Below, piece by piece: positions 15,218 through 23,396 of a stretch of DNA of 64,000 nt (its first letter is position 1; the number at the start of each line of letters is the position of its first letter). Both the position numbers and the translations under genes were made by a program. The stretch comes from Elusimicrobiota bacterium. Its GTDB lineage: Bacteria; Elusimicrobiota; Elusimicrobia; JACQPE01. The notes under the pieces are model-generated. The model was not told the DNA's origin. It worked only from the letters and a program-made list of their open reading frames with translations, and searched no databases. The stretch covers positions 1-64,000 of the forward strand of contig JACPAN010000017.1 in NCBI GenBank assembly GCA_016180815.1, in the 5' to 3' direction.

Positions 15218-16351
15218 ATGCATCCATTGTTACGCGCGGTTTGTTTAGGACTATTGGCCGCCCTTCCCGTTGCCTGCACGCAAAAATCAAAAACAGTGCG
15301 TATCGCCGTATCCGTTCCTTTAACCGGGGACGTGGGCACGGAAGGGCAAGGCGTACGCCGGGCCGTGGAATTGGCGGTGGAGGAAGCGAACAAATCCGGA
15401 CGCTTCCCCTTTCCTCTCGAAGCGCGCGCTTTTGATGACCGAGCCGACCCCAAAGAAGCGGTGAGCGCCGCCAATCTTGTGGCTTCCGACCCCAACATCG
15501 TGGCCGTCATCGGGCACTACAATTCCGGATGCTCCATCCCCGCGGCCCAAGTGTACGCGCGCTCAGGCATTCCCATGATTTCCCCCGCCTCAACCAACCC
15601 CAAGCTGACCAGTCAACAACTCGAGGAATCCTGGGTTCTGCCTAAAACCGTTTTCCGCGTGGTTCCCACCGACGACGTGCAGGGCTCATTCGCCGGAGAT
15701 TTCATCTTCGACAAACTCAACATGCGCAAGATCGCGGTGATTCATGACAAAACTCCGTATGGGCAAGGATTGGCCGAACAATTTAAGGATCGATTCTCCG
15801 GCCGCGGCGGGCAAATCACCAGCTTTGACGGCATTGCCATGGGCGACCGGGATTTCAAGGCTCTCCTCACCCGCATCAAAGCGGATAAGCCGCAAGGCGT
15901 TTATTTCGGCGGGCTCTACATGGAAGCGGCCCTGCTCATGCGCCAGGCCCAAGAGTTGGGATTTAAAACCACGTTTTTCTCGGGTGACGGCTCAAAAACC
16001 AATGAGTTGATCAAAGTCGCGGGCAAAGCCTCGGAAGGGGCTTATCTTTCCATCACCGGAATTCCGGTCGAGCACTTGGCCTCGGCCAAGCCTTTTCTGG
16101 AAAAATACAATGAGAAATACCCGGGCGTGGACGTCAAACCGTTCGACCATTTCGCTTATGAAGCCACCAATATCGTTTTAGACGCTTTGACCAAAGTCGG
16201 CCCGGACCGCGCCAAGGTGCTTGAGGAATTGCGCCGGACGCGCTTTGAAGGCATTCTGGGCGTGACCGAATTCGACGATAAAGGCGACACCAAAAACAAA
16301 ATCATCACCATGACTCAGGTAAAAAACGGCGAATTCGCCATCGTCAACTAA
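15218..16351 (+). CDS. livK: Branched-chain amino-acid ABC transporter, substrate-binding lipoprotein
   Basis: The 377-residue protein belongs to the Leu/Ile/Val-binding periplasmic family (type I fold). It starts at ATG 15218 with a purine-rich GGGAG upstream. A signal sequence ends in LPVAC, a lipobox, so it is a lipid-anchored receptor. Family hallmarks follow: IAVSVPLTGDVGTEGQG, VIGHYNSGCSIPAA and PMISPASTNPKLT, the ligand-contacting hinge region. It heads the livKHMGF operon, with livH starting 6 bases after its stop. The actual ligand (Leu/Ile/Val, urea, or another amino acid) cannot be settled from the sequence alone. Confidence 0.93.
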   Translation: MHPLLRAVCLGLLAALPVACTQKSKTVRIAVSVPLTGDVGTEGQGVRRAVELAVEEANKSGRFPFPLEARAFDDRADPKEAVSAANLVASDPNIVAVIGHYNSGCSIPAAQVYARSGIPMISPASTNPKLTSQQLEESWVLPKTVFRVVPTDDVQGSFAGDFIFDKLNMRKIAVIHDKTPYGQGLAEQFKDRFSGRGGQITSFDGIAMGDRDFKALLTRIKADKPQGVYFGGLYMEAALLMRQAQELGFKTTFFSGDGSKTNELIKVAGKASEGAYLSITGIPVEHLASAKPFLEKYNEKYPGVDVKPFDHFAYEATNIVLDALTKVGPDRAKVLEELRRTRFEGILGVTEFDDKGDTKNKIITMTQVKNGEFAIVN

Positions 16352-16357
16352 ATACTG

Positions 16358-17254
16358 GTGTTTCTTCAACAGCTCTTTAACGGTCTCGTTTTAGGCTCCA
16401 TTTACTCCCTCATCGCCCTGGGTTATACCTTGGTTTACGGCATCCTCATGATGATTAATTTCGCCCATTCGGAATTTCTGATGATCGGGGCCTTCATGGG
16501 GCTGGGCGCCTCTTCGCTTTGCCTCAATTGGGGCTTGGGTTGGCCGGGCGTCGTGATTGTTTTTTTCGCGGCCATGCTGGGCGCCGGACTTTTAGGCGTG
16601 ATCACCGAGCGCCTCGCCTACCGGCCGTTGCGCCATGCGATGCGCCTGGCGCCGCTCATTTCCGCGATCGGCGTGTCCATCATGCTGTCGAATGCCGTGT
16701 TCCTTTGGGTCAGCAATCAATCCCTGCCGTTCCCGGCGATTTTGCCGGAACGCTCTCTCACCATCGGCCCCGTGGCCGCGGGATCGCTTCAATTGCTCAT
16801 TTTCGCCACAGCCTTGCTCTTGATGATTGTTCTGCACCTGATGGTGCAAAAAACGAAAATCGGCAAAGCCATGCGCGCCTGCGCGGATGACACGGCCACC
16901 GCCGGCTTGATGGGCATTAACGCGGACCGTATCATTGCCTTCACGTTTTTAGTGGGCGGAGCGTTGGCCGGCGCTGCCGGGGTTTTAAACGGCATGTATT
17001 ACGGCTCGATCAAATATAATCTCGGCTTTCTTCCGGGCGTCAAAGCTTTTACCGCCGCGGTTTTAGGCGGCATCGGCAATATCACGGGCGCAGTGCTGGG
17101 CGGATTTCTTCTGGGCCTTCTGGAGGTCGCGGCCGCAGGGTACATCCCCAACGGCAGCCAATGGAAAGACGTGGTGGCTTTTGTCGTTTTGATCGGCGTG
17201 CTGCTGATTAGGCCCTCCGGTATTTTAGGCGAACGCGTGGCTGAAAAAGTATAG
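16358..17254 (+). CDS. livH: Branched-chain amino-acid ABC transporter permease LivH
   Basis: A 298-residue inner-membrane permease with about eight hydrophobic helices. The LivH opening QQLFNGLVLGSIYSLIALGYT and MINFAHSEFLMIGAF are clear, as is the cytoplasmic coupling segment GKAMRACADDTATAGLMGI (EAA-like loop). It begins with GTG, having no clear ribosome-binding site and sitting 6 bases after livK, so it is probably translationally coupled. It pairs with LivM as the channel heterodimer. Confidence 0.93.
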   Translation: MFLQQLFNGLVLGSIYSLIALGYTLVYGILMMINFAHSEFLMIGAFMGLGASSLCLNWGLGWPGVVIVFFAAMLGAGLLGVITERLAYRPLRHAMRLAPLISAIGVSIMLSNAVFLWVSNQSLPFPAILPERSLTIGPVAAGSLQLLIFATALLLMIVLHLMVQKTKIGKAMRACADDTATAGLMGINADRIIAFTFLVGGALAGAAGVLNGMYYGSIKYNLGFLPGVKAFTAAVLGGIGNITGAVLGGFLLGLLEVAAAGYIPNGSQWKDVVAFVVLIGVLLIRPSGILGERVAEKV

Positions 17255-17265
17255 GGTTGTCCCTT

Positions 17266-18282
17266 ATGCCTATTAAAATTTCCCCCCTGTCGAAAAAATC
17301 ACCTCCCTTATCCACCGTCGGATTCTGGGTCGTGCTGGCGGCCGTGGCTTTATGGCCGGTTCTCTGCGGATTTAATCCCTATGCCCTGCGCGTGGCCGGG
17401 CAAATCGGCCTTTACGTTGTTTTGGCCCTGGGTTTAAATTTCACCTTGGGTTATGCCGGGCTTTTTGATTTGGGGTTCATCGCCTTTTACGCGGTGGGCG
17501 CGTATACGGCGGCGTTATTGTCCGTGCGCGGCTGGAGTTTTGTTCCGGCGACTTTAGCGGCTGCGCTGGCGGCCGTGGTCGTTCGGGTTTGGGTAGGCAT
17601 TCCGATTTTAAGGCTGCGTGGGGACTATTTGGCGATCGTAACCATGGGCTTCGGAGAAATCGCGCGTTTGGTATTAAACAACTGGGATTCCTTGACCAAC
17701 GGCCCCAAAGGCCTGCCGCGCGTGGGCGAAGCCATTTGGCCGGCTAAAATTTTCGGCTTCACATTAAGCACGAACACGCATTATTATTATCTGATTATGG
17801 GTGCCGTACTTTTGTCCGTTCTGATTGCCCGGCGACTGGAAGATTCTCGTCTAGGTCGCGCCTGGGTGGCGATTCGTGAAGATGAAACAGCGGCCCAGCT
17901 TTCAGGCCTGCCCGTGGCTCAGCTTAAGCTTGCGGCGTTCACCATCAGCGCGTTTTTCGCGGGTTTGGCCGGCTCGATTTTCGCTCATTGGGAGCGTTTT
18001 GTGACCCCGGAATCCTTCGTATTCTGGGAATCCATCCTTCTGGTATCCATGATCGTGGCCGGAGGCATGGGCTCGATCAAAGGCGTGATTCTAGGCACGG
18101 TGCTCTTAGGCGGCGTGCCGCAAATGCTCCAAGCCGTTTTAGTGGGTTCCCAATGGATCAATTACCGCTATTTTGTGTTCGGCCTTGTTCTCGTGTTGGC
18201 GGTTCTTTTTAGGCCTCAGGGTCTCTGGCCCTCCCGGCGCAGGGAATTTGAAATTCTGGATCAAGAGCATGCCGCTGTCTGA
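17266..18282 (+). CDS. livM: Branched-chain amino-acid ABC transporter permease LivM
   Basis: The 338-residue partner permease shows GLNFTLGYAGLFDLGFIAFYAVGAY and RLRGDYLAIVTMGFGEI, both diagnostic for LivM. The EAA-like loop GRAWVAIREDETAAQLSG contacts the ATPases. ATG 17266 is used, with AGGG 9 bases before; an in-frame TTG at 17257 is an alternative. The C-terminus runs 14 bases into livG. Confidence 0.93.
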   Translation: MPIKISPLSKKSPPLSTVGFWVVLAAVALWPVLCGFNPYALRVAGQIGLYVVLALGLNFTLGYAGLFDLGFIAFYAVGAYTAALLSVRGWSFVPATLAAALAAVVVRVWVGIPILRLRGDYLAIVTMGFGEIARLVLNNWDSLTNGPKGLPRVGEAIWPAKIFGFTLSTNTHYYYLIMGAVLLSVLIARRLEDSRLGRAWVAIREDETAAQLSGLPVAQLKLAAFTISAFFAGLAGSIFAHWERFVTPESFVFWESILLVSMIVAGGMGSIKGVILGTVLLGGVPQMLQAVLVGSQWINYRYFVFGLVLVLAVLFRPQGLWPSRRREFEILDQEHAAV

Positions 18283-19108
18283 ACTCGTGGATAGAGCTCC
18301 ATCGCCGGCCGCTCAAACACCGATGCCGAAAGGGCCCGCATTGCTCAGCGTAGCCGGCTTGTCGCAAAATTTCGGCGGGCTCAAAGCCCTTGAAGGCGTG
18401 ACCATGACGATTCATACGGGAGAAATTGTCAGCCTCATCGGCCCCAATGGCGCGGGCAAAACCACCCTATTCAATGTATTGACCGGAGTTTATAAAGGAA
18501 CGGCCGGTTCGATCGCGTTTGAAGGACGCCCGATCAGGGGCTTGGCTCCGCATAAAGTCGTCAGCTTGGGTCTGGCGCGCACATTCCAGAACATCCGATT
18601 ATTCGCCAATATGAGCGCCTTGGAAAATGTGATGGTGGGCTGCCACGTTCAAAGCAAAAACGATTTCTTAAGCGCGCTATTGAGGGCGCCGTCTTTCGTG
18701 CGCCAAGAAGCGGCCATCGAAAAACGCGCCAAAGAAAACCTGGCCACGGTGGGGCTGTTGAACCAGGCCAATCAATTGGCTAAGAATCTGCCCTACGGGG
18801 ATCAGCGGCGCCTGGAAATCGCGCGGGCGCTGGCCACCGGCCCGAAACTCTTGATTTTAGACGAACCTTCCGCGGGGATGAACCCCAAAGAATCGACGCA
18901 GTTGGTGGGCCTGATCCGGCAATTGCGCTCAGCCGGATTGACCATTCTCTTGATCGAACATCATATGCGTCTAGTGATGGGCATTTCCGACCGAATCGTG
19001 GTCTTGGATCACGGCGTCAAAATCGCGGAAGGCACGCCCGCCGACGTGGCGGCGGATCAAAAAGTCATCGAAGCGTACCTGGGAAAACATGGTGGACAAC
19101 ACAAATAA
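18269..19108 (+). CDS. livG: Branched-chain amino-acid ABC transporter ATPase LivG
   Basis: A 279-residue ABC ATPase. Walker A is GPNGAGKTT, Walker B LLILDEPSAGMNP, and the LivG-type insertion and H-loop IEHHMRLVM are present. The signature segment reads LPYGDQRRLEIARAL, where the usual LSxGQ is replaced by PYGDQ as in other LivG proteins. It starts at ATG 18269, overlapping livM, and carries an N-terminal extension of about 25 residues before the ABC fold. It hydrolyses ATP with LivF on the cytoplasmic face. Confidence 0.94.
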   Translation: MPLSELVDRAPSPAAQTPMPKGPALLSVAGLSQNFGGLKALEGVTMTIHTGEIVSLIGPNGAGKTTLFNVLTGVYKGTAGSIAFEGRPIRGLAPHKVVSLGLARTFQNIRLFANMSALENVMVGCHVQSKNDFLSALLRAPSFVRQEAAIEKRAKENLATVGLLNQANQLAKNLPYGDQRRLEIARALATGPKLLILDEPSAGMNPKESTQLVGLIRQLRSAGLTILLIEHHMRLVMGISDRIVVLDHGVKIAEGTPADVAADQKVIEAYLGKHGGQHK

Positions 19109-19820
19109 AATTTTGGAGCTTCAAGGCGTTCATGCCGTGTACGGCAAAAAAATTCGCGCCTTAAAAGGCGTTGATTTAAGCATCCGGCGCGGGGAAATCG
19201 TGGCCTTGATCGGCTGCAACGGCGCGGGCAAAACCACGATGCTCAAAACCATCTCCGGCCTTCTGCCGGCCGAACAAGGAACGATTCTATTTAAACAAGC
19301 CGCTATCACAAATTTGGCGTCTCATGAAATCGCGCGCCTGGGGTTAGCCCATGTGCCCGAGGGCCGAAAAATTTTTTCCAGGCTCACCGTCCTTGAGAAT
19401 CTCGAAATGGGAGCCTTCGCCAGATCCGACGCCGGGGGGATCGAGAGGGACCTCCGGCACGTTTTTGAATTATTCCCCATACTGGGCCAGCGCCGTGATC
19501 AATCAGGCGGCACATTATCCGGCGGCGAGCAGCAAATGCTGGCCATAGCCCGCGCCTTGATGATGCGGCCAGAGCTCTTGATGCTCGATGAGCCCTCGAT
19601 GGGTTTGGCCCCGGTGGTGACGGACAAAATATTCGAAATCATCACCGCCATCAACCGCGAAGGCAAAACCATCTTCCTGGTGGAACAAAACGCGGCCCGG
19701 GCGCTGGAAATCGCCCACCGCGCCTACGTCATTGAAACCGGCGCCGTGATTATGGAAGACAAAGCGCAAAATCTCCTGGCCGATCCCAAGGTTCAGGACG
19801 CCTACCTCGGCGTCGCTTGA
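19089..19820 (+). CDS. livF: Branched-chain amino-acid ABC transporter ATPase LivF
   Basis: The 243-residue second ATPase has Walker A GCNGAGKTT, signature LSGGEQQMLAIARAL, Walker B LLMLDEPSMGLAP and the switch His replaced as in LivF by VEQN. The VPEGRKIFSRLTVLENL segment is typical of LivF. Its ATG lies 20 bases inside livG. It completes a five-gene importer; no regulator is attached. A strong hairpin follows the stop. Confidence 0.94.
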   Translation: MVDNTNKILELQGVHAVYGKKIRALKGVDLSIRRGEIVALIGCNGAGKTTMLKTISGLLPAEQGTILFKQAAITNLASHEIARLGLAHVPEGRKIFSRLTVLENLEMGAFARSDAGGIERDLRHVFELFPILGQRRDQSGGTLSGGEQQMLAIARALMMRPELLMLDEPSMGLAPVVTDKIFEIITAINREGKTIFLVEQNAARALEIAHRAYVIETGAVIMEDKAQNLLADPKVQDAYLGVA

Positions 19821-19827
19821 CCAAGTC

Positions 19828-19854
19828 CCAGAGCCTGCCGCCGGCAGCTTCTGG
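19828..19854 (+). other. Strong hairpin between livF and the permease gene
   Basis: CCAGAGCCTGCC and GGCAGCTTCTGG pair over 12 positions with one mismatch and one G-T, around a GCC loop. No T-run follows, so it is not a standard terminator on the + strand. It may stabilise the liv mRNA 3' end or reduce read-through into the permease gene. Confidence 0.45.
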
Positions 19855-19905
19855 CTCGCGAAGCGGGTCGGCGAGGAAATGGTTGAAGGTTGCAAACCGG
19901 AAACC

Positions 19906-21186
19906 ATGAAAAAAGAACTCCGCCTCTTCGATATTCTTTGCCTAGGCGTCAATGCCATCGTGGGTTCGGGCATTTATCTGTTCCCGGGGCTTCTGGCCGG
20001 CCGTCTGGGACCGGCATCCGTTCTGGCGTTTCCTTTGTGCGGACTGATGCTGACCCCGGTGGCTTTGTGCTTTGCCTGGCTCGCCAGCCGCACGGAAAAA
20101 ACAGGCGGACCCTATGTGTACGCCCAAGAAGCTTTCGGGCCATGGATCGGCTACGGCGTGGGCTGGCTCAGTTGGGTGATGCAAGTGTTAAGCTTCGCGG
20201 CCGTGGCTAATGCGATCGGCGCCTACCTCGGGCATTTTTCCGACGCCTTGGGTTCCACGGCAGCCGTCAAAATCGTAGCCGGAGCCGTGGTTTTGTTGTT
20301 AGGCATATTAAATTACCGGGGCATACGTCCGGCGGCCAAGACGACTGATTTTTTTACCATCGCCAAACTCATTCCTCTTGTGCTTTTTATCGTGATCGGC
20401 TTTGGTTTTATACGGCCCGAGCATTTTTCACCGTTCGCTCCGCACGGACTAATGCCCATGAGCCAGGCTATTTTTTTCGCTTTTTTTGCCTGTCAAGGTT
20501 TTGAGCACACCCCGGTTCCGGCGGGCGAAGCTAAAAATCCAAAACGCGACATCCCCTTGGCTGCGGTCGGTTCTTTATTAGGAGCCACGTTGCTCTACAG
20601 CTTAATTCAATCAGTGGCCGTAGGAAGCTACCCCGATCTTGCCGGCTCGACAAAACCGTTGGCTCAAGCCGCCGCCTTTCTCTGGGCGCCCCTGGGCGCT
20701 TTAATGGCGATCGGGGCCTCGATTTCCACCTTGGGCTACACCACGGGAGCGGCATTGACCACGCCGCGCTATTTATTCGCTTTAGGCGGCAGCGGTTTTT
20801 TCCCCCGCTGGTTCGAAGGCGTGCACCAAAAATATCAATCGCCTTACCGGGCCATTGCCGCGACAACCGCGGTTGTTTTTGTCTTAGCCATGTTTCTCGA
20901 TTTCAAAAAATTGGTGGATTTATCCAATGTAACAACGGCCACGCAGTACCTGATCACTTGCGCGGCGGCGCTCAAACTCTCGCGCCAAGGAAAAAACGCC
21001 TCCTGGAGCCTGCCCTTGGGGTCGGCGGCGCCGCTCTTAGGCATAGGGGTTATTCTCTATCTAAGCTCCCAAGCCAAATCAACGGAAATCATTGCTTCGG
21101 CGGGAGCATTGGCCCTGGGATTATTGCTCGCCGCCGTTTACAGAAACAACAACGCGCGGCGACCGGCCGCCGTCAACCCTAAATAA
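19906..21186 (+). CDS. APC-family amino-acid permease
   Basis: A protein of about 426 residues with some 12 membrane helices. It begins LFDILCLGVNAIVGSGIYLFPG, the unwound TM1 with GSGI that binds substrate in APC-superfamily transporters. EKTGGPYVYAQEAFG and FFACQGFEHTPVPAGEAKNP, the TM6 region with its cytoplasmic loop, are also typical. It is probably a proton-coupled amino-acid transporter in the inner membrane. The start is uncertain: ATG 19906 fits homologues, while ATG 19879 adds nine residues with a GAGG too close to it. It lies behind livKHMGF on the same strand and may extend that uptake operon. Confidence 0.87.
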   Translation: MKKELRLFDILCLGVNAIVGSGIYLFPGLLAGRLGPASVLAFPLCGLMLTPVALCFAWLASRTEKTGGPYVYAQEAFGPWIGYGVGWLSWVMQVLSFAAVANAIGAYLGHFSDALGSTAAVKIVAGAVVLLLGILNYRGIRPAAKTTDFFTIAKLIPLVLFIVIGFGFIRPEHFSPFAPHGLMPMSQAIFFAFFACQGFEHTPVPAGEAKNPKRDIPLAAVGSLLGATLLYSLIQSVAVGSYPDLAGSTKPLAQAAAFLWAPLGALMAIGASISTLGYTTGAALTTPRYLFALGGSGFFPRWFEGVHQKYQSPYRAIAATTAVVFVLAMFLDFKKLVDLSNVTTATQYLITCAAALKLSRQGKNASWSLPLGSAAPLLGIGVILYLSSQAKSTEIIASAGALALGLLLAAVYRNNNARRPAAVNPK

Positions 21187-21210
21187 AAGCGCCAGGCTCA
21201 CGCCTGGCGC
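21181..21210 (-). terminator. Intrinsic terminator at the convergent permease/ferredoxin junction
   Basis: GCGCCAGGC (21189-21197) pairs perfectly with GCCTGGCGC (21202-21210) over a 4-base loop. Read on the - strand it is followed by TTTTATTT, a proper U-tract after the ferredoxin gene. On the + strand the tail is A-rich, so termination there would be weaker. Confidence 0.75.
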
Positions 21211-21236
21211 AAAAGAAACTTTGAGTAAACTCGCTT

Positions 21237-21551
21237 TTATTTAACCAGCTTGTTCCCCGGTTTCTTGGGAGGATCGTTCGGCGGCCGAACTTCAGGCTTG
21301 GGGCTGCCTTTAAACGAGGGCGTCAACTCCTTGTTGAGCGCGGCCCCGGCCGGGTCTTCATCAACGCTTGAAACAATGGCGCCGATCGGGCATTCCGGCA
21401 AACAAACCCCGCAATCGATGCAGACATCGGGATCGATAATCATGAAAACCTGACCCTTGTGTTCTCCGGAGTGAATGCATTCCACGGGACAGACGCCCTG
21501 GCATGTTGCATAACGCTCGCCGAGGCATTTTTCAGTAATCACATATGGCAT
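21237..21551 (-). CDS. 7Fe-type ferredoxin with C-terminal extension
   Basis: The 104-residue electron carrier has cysteines matching the [3Fe-4S][4Fe-4S] ferredoxins of the Azotobacter FdI type: C9, C17 and C54 for the 3Fe cluster; C21, C44, C47 and C50 for the 4Fe cluster; and free C25. The cysteine that would make the first cluster 4Fe is absent (CLGE). A Pro/Lys-rich tail of about 35 residues (residues 70-104) follows and is not part of the fold. A G-rich site (AAAGGGGG) lies about 10 bases before the ATG. It is downstream of trxB, 38 bases away; its redox partners are unknown. An intrinsic terminator follows. Confidence 0.9.
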   Translation of the reverse strand: MPYVITEKCLGERYATCQGVCPVECIHSGEHKGQVFMIIDPDVCIDCGVCLPECPIGAIVSSVDEDPAGAALNKELTPSFKGSPKPEVRPPNDPPKKPGNKLVK

Positions 21552-21589
21552 ACGTCAGAAACCCCCTTTTTAAGCTAAACCGTATTTTA

Positions 21590-22528
21590 TCAGAGCAGAT
21601 TTTTTTCCTCAAGCCACCAGCGCGCTTCCATGGCCGCCATGCAGCCGAAGCCTGCGGCCGTGACCGCCTGGCGGTAGCGAAAATCCACGCAATCGCCCGC
21701 GGCAAAAACACCGCCCGCCGAAGTTTTAACCCAGGAACCCTCGAGAACCTGAATATAGCCCTTGTCGTTCAACGGCAGGTGGCCTTTTAAAAAAGACGTC
21801 GCGGGCTCATGGCCGATGGCGATAAAGAGCCCGCCGCACGGTACGTTCTGGGCTTTACCCGTCTTCAAATTCTTCAAACGTACGCCGGTGACCAAATCGT
21901 CGCCTAAAACTTCCTCAACCGCGGAGTCCCACATGAAACTGATTTTCGGGTTGTGCCGGGCCTTTTCTTCCATGGCCGACGATGCGCGCAGTTTGTCGCG
22001 GCGATGAACGACCGTCACGCCGGAAGCGAATTGGGTCAAGAATGTGGCTTCTTCCATGGCCGTGTCGCCGCCGCCGACCACCACCAATTCCTTGCCTTTA
22101 AAGAAAAAACCGTCGCACACCGCGCATGCGGACACGCCCTTGCCCCGATATTTGCCCTCGGAAGGAAGGCCCAGCCACTTGGCATTGGCGCCGGTGGCCA
22201 CGATCAGGGTCAGGGCATCGAAATCCTTGCCGTCGGAAGTCTGAACCGCAAACGGATGCCTTTTAAAATCCACTTTTTCTATCTGGTCGTTTAAAAAGCG
22301 CACGCCCAAACGGGCCGCCTGGCGGCGCATGTTCTCCATCAAATCCGGGCCCACAACCGGCTTCTCGAATCCGGGAAAATTCTCAACGTCGGAAGTCAGC
22401 ATCAATTGCCCGCCCGGCACCAAGCCGCCGATGATCAACGGCTCGAGGCCCGAACGCGCCGCGTAAATGCCGGCCGTCAAACCCGCACAGCCGCTGCCGA
22501 CGATCAAACACTTTTCCCTTGAAGCCAT
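21590..22528 (-). CDS. trxB: Thioredoxin reductase
   Basis: The 312-residue FAD/NADPH flavoprotein reduces thioredoxin in the cytoplasm. The FAD motif is LIVGSGCAGLTAGIYAAR, the redox-active pair is C135-A-V-C138 followed by DG, the NADPH motif is VVGGGDTAMEEA, and the C-terminal FAD contact is GGVFAAGDCVD. Length is standard. ATG 22528 is used; a -10-like TAAAAT ends 9 bases before it, and no ribosome-binding site is seen. Alternatively an in-frame TTG nine bases upstream could start it. Confidence 0.96.
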   Translation of the reverse strand: MASREKCLIVGSGCAGLTAGIYAARSGLEPLIIGGLVPGGQLMLTSDVENFPGFEKPVVGPDLMENMRRQAARLGVRFLNDQIEKVDFKRHPFAVQTSDGKDFDALTLIVATGANAKWLGLPSEGKYRGKGVSACAVCDGFFFKGKELVVVGGGDTAMEEATFLTQFASGVTVVHRRDKLRASSAMEEKARHNPKISFMWDSAVEEVLGDDLVTGVRLKNLKTGKAQNVPCGGLFIAIGHEPATSFLKGHLPLNDKGYIQVLEGSWVKTSAGGVFAAGDCVDFRYRQAVTAAGFGCMAAMEARWWLEEKNLL

Positions 22529-22537
22529 GATGAACAA

Positions 22538-22543
22538 ATTTTA
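22538..22543 (-). promoter_or_regulatory. Candidate -10 of trxB (leaderless type)
   Basis: The complement is TAAAAT, ending 9 bases before the trxB ATG. No convincing -35 is seen at 17 bases. It is supported mainly by the same geometry at other genes in the window. Confidence 0.35.
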
Positions 22544-22573
22544 GCGATTTCGGAAGACAAACAGCGGCCGGCG

Positions 22574-23356
22574 CTATTCGCCGTTAGTGAGGCCGAGGGT
22601 GGGTTCCTGATATTCGGGAAGGCCCAGAATATCCGGATAATCGGTGAAAATCGCGTCCACGCGCCGGGTGGCCATCTCATCCCACTGCGATTTCATGTTA
22701 ACCGTGTAAACGCCGACATGGAAACCCCGCTGATGCGCCTTTTGAATGAGGGTACGATTGGCTTGCCGTCTAGACACAAGCAAGGCATCGCAACGCAAAT
22801 CCCGCATTTCCTTAATCACCACAGCCAGAGGTTTGACCCCCATTAAATACCCCAAGTGCATGGTGGATGACAGCTCGCGCGCGCGCTCCAAGCGTTTGAT
22901 GTTGAAGCTGGAAATATAGGACATGCCGTTGTAGCCTTTTCGTTCCAAAATAGCCAAAACTTTTTCCTCGATGCCGGGATAAAGGTTGTCGGAACCCTTA
23001 ATTTCCACGTCAACCACAGCCCGCCGGGCGATCAACGTCAACACGTCTTCCAGCGTTGGGATACGCTCATGGGCGTAACGCTTGTCCCAATGGCCGTCGA
23101 TGGCGACCTTGGCGATTTCTTCAACCGTCATTTGAGCGACTTTCTTTTTAACGCGGGCGAATTTTTTCAAATTGTCGTCGTGAATGACCACGATTTGCCC
23201 GTCCTTGGTCTGATGCACATCCAGCTCAACAAAACGCGCGCCCATATCCAAAGCGAGCTTAAAAGCGGCCAAAGTGTTTTCCGGGGCATAACCGGAGGCC
23301 CCGCGATGGGCGATCAAGATCGGCCTTGATTCGACTTTAAAGAAAGGAAATGACAC
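22574..23356 (-). CDS. Glycerophosphodiester phosphodiesterase family protein
   Basis: A 260-residue GDPD-family TIM barrel that hydrolyses glycerophosphodiesters to an alcohol and glycerol-3-phosphate. Catalytic and metal residues are in LIAHRGASGYAPENT (H17, R18), VELDVHQTKDG (E44, D46) and VVIHD (H59). No signal peptide is seen, pointing to a cytoplasmic UgpQ-like enzyme rather than a periplasmic GlpQ. It begins with GTG at 23356, only 8 bases after a consensus -10, so its mRNA is probably leaderless. Confidence 0.92.
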   Translation of the reverse strand: MSFPFFKVESRPILIAHRGASGYAPENTLAAFKLALDMGARFVELDVHQTKDGQIVVIHDDNLKKFARVKKKVAQMTVEEIAKVAIDGHWDKRYAHERIPTLEDVLTLIARRAVVDVEIKGSDNLYPGIEEKVLAILERKGYNGMSYISSFNIKRLERARELSSTMHLGYLMGVKPLAVVIKEMRDLRCDALLVSRRQANRTLIQKAHQRGFHVGVYTVNMKSQWDEMATRRVDAIFTDYPDILGLPEYQEPTLGLTNGE

Positions 23357-23364
23357 GCCTAGTT

Positions 23365-23393
23365 ATTGTAGAGGGCTCCGCAAACTCTGTCAA
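23365..23393 (-). promoter_or_regulatory. Consensus sigma-70 promoter of the GDPD gene (leaderless)
   Basis: On the - strand TTGACA (complement of 23388-23393), a 17-base spacer and TACAAT (complement of 23365-23370) give a near-perfect promoter. Transcription would start around 23358, 0-3 bases from the GTG at 23356. No Shine-Dalgarno can fit. Confidence 0.75.
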
Positions 23394-23396
23394 GGG

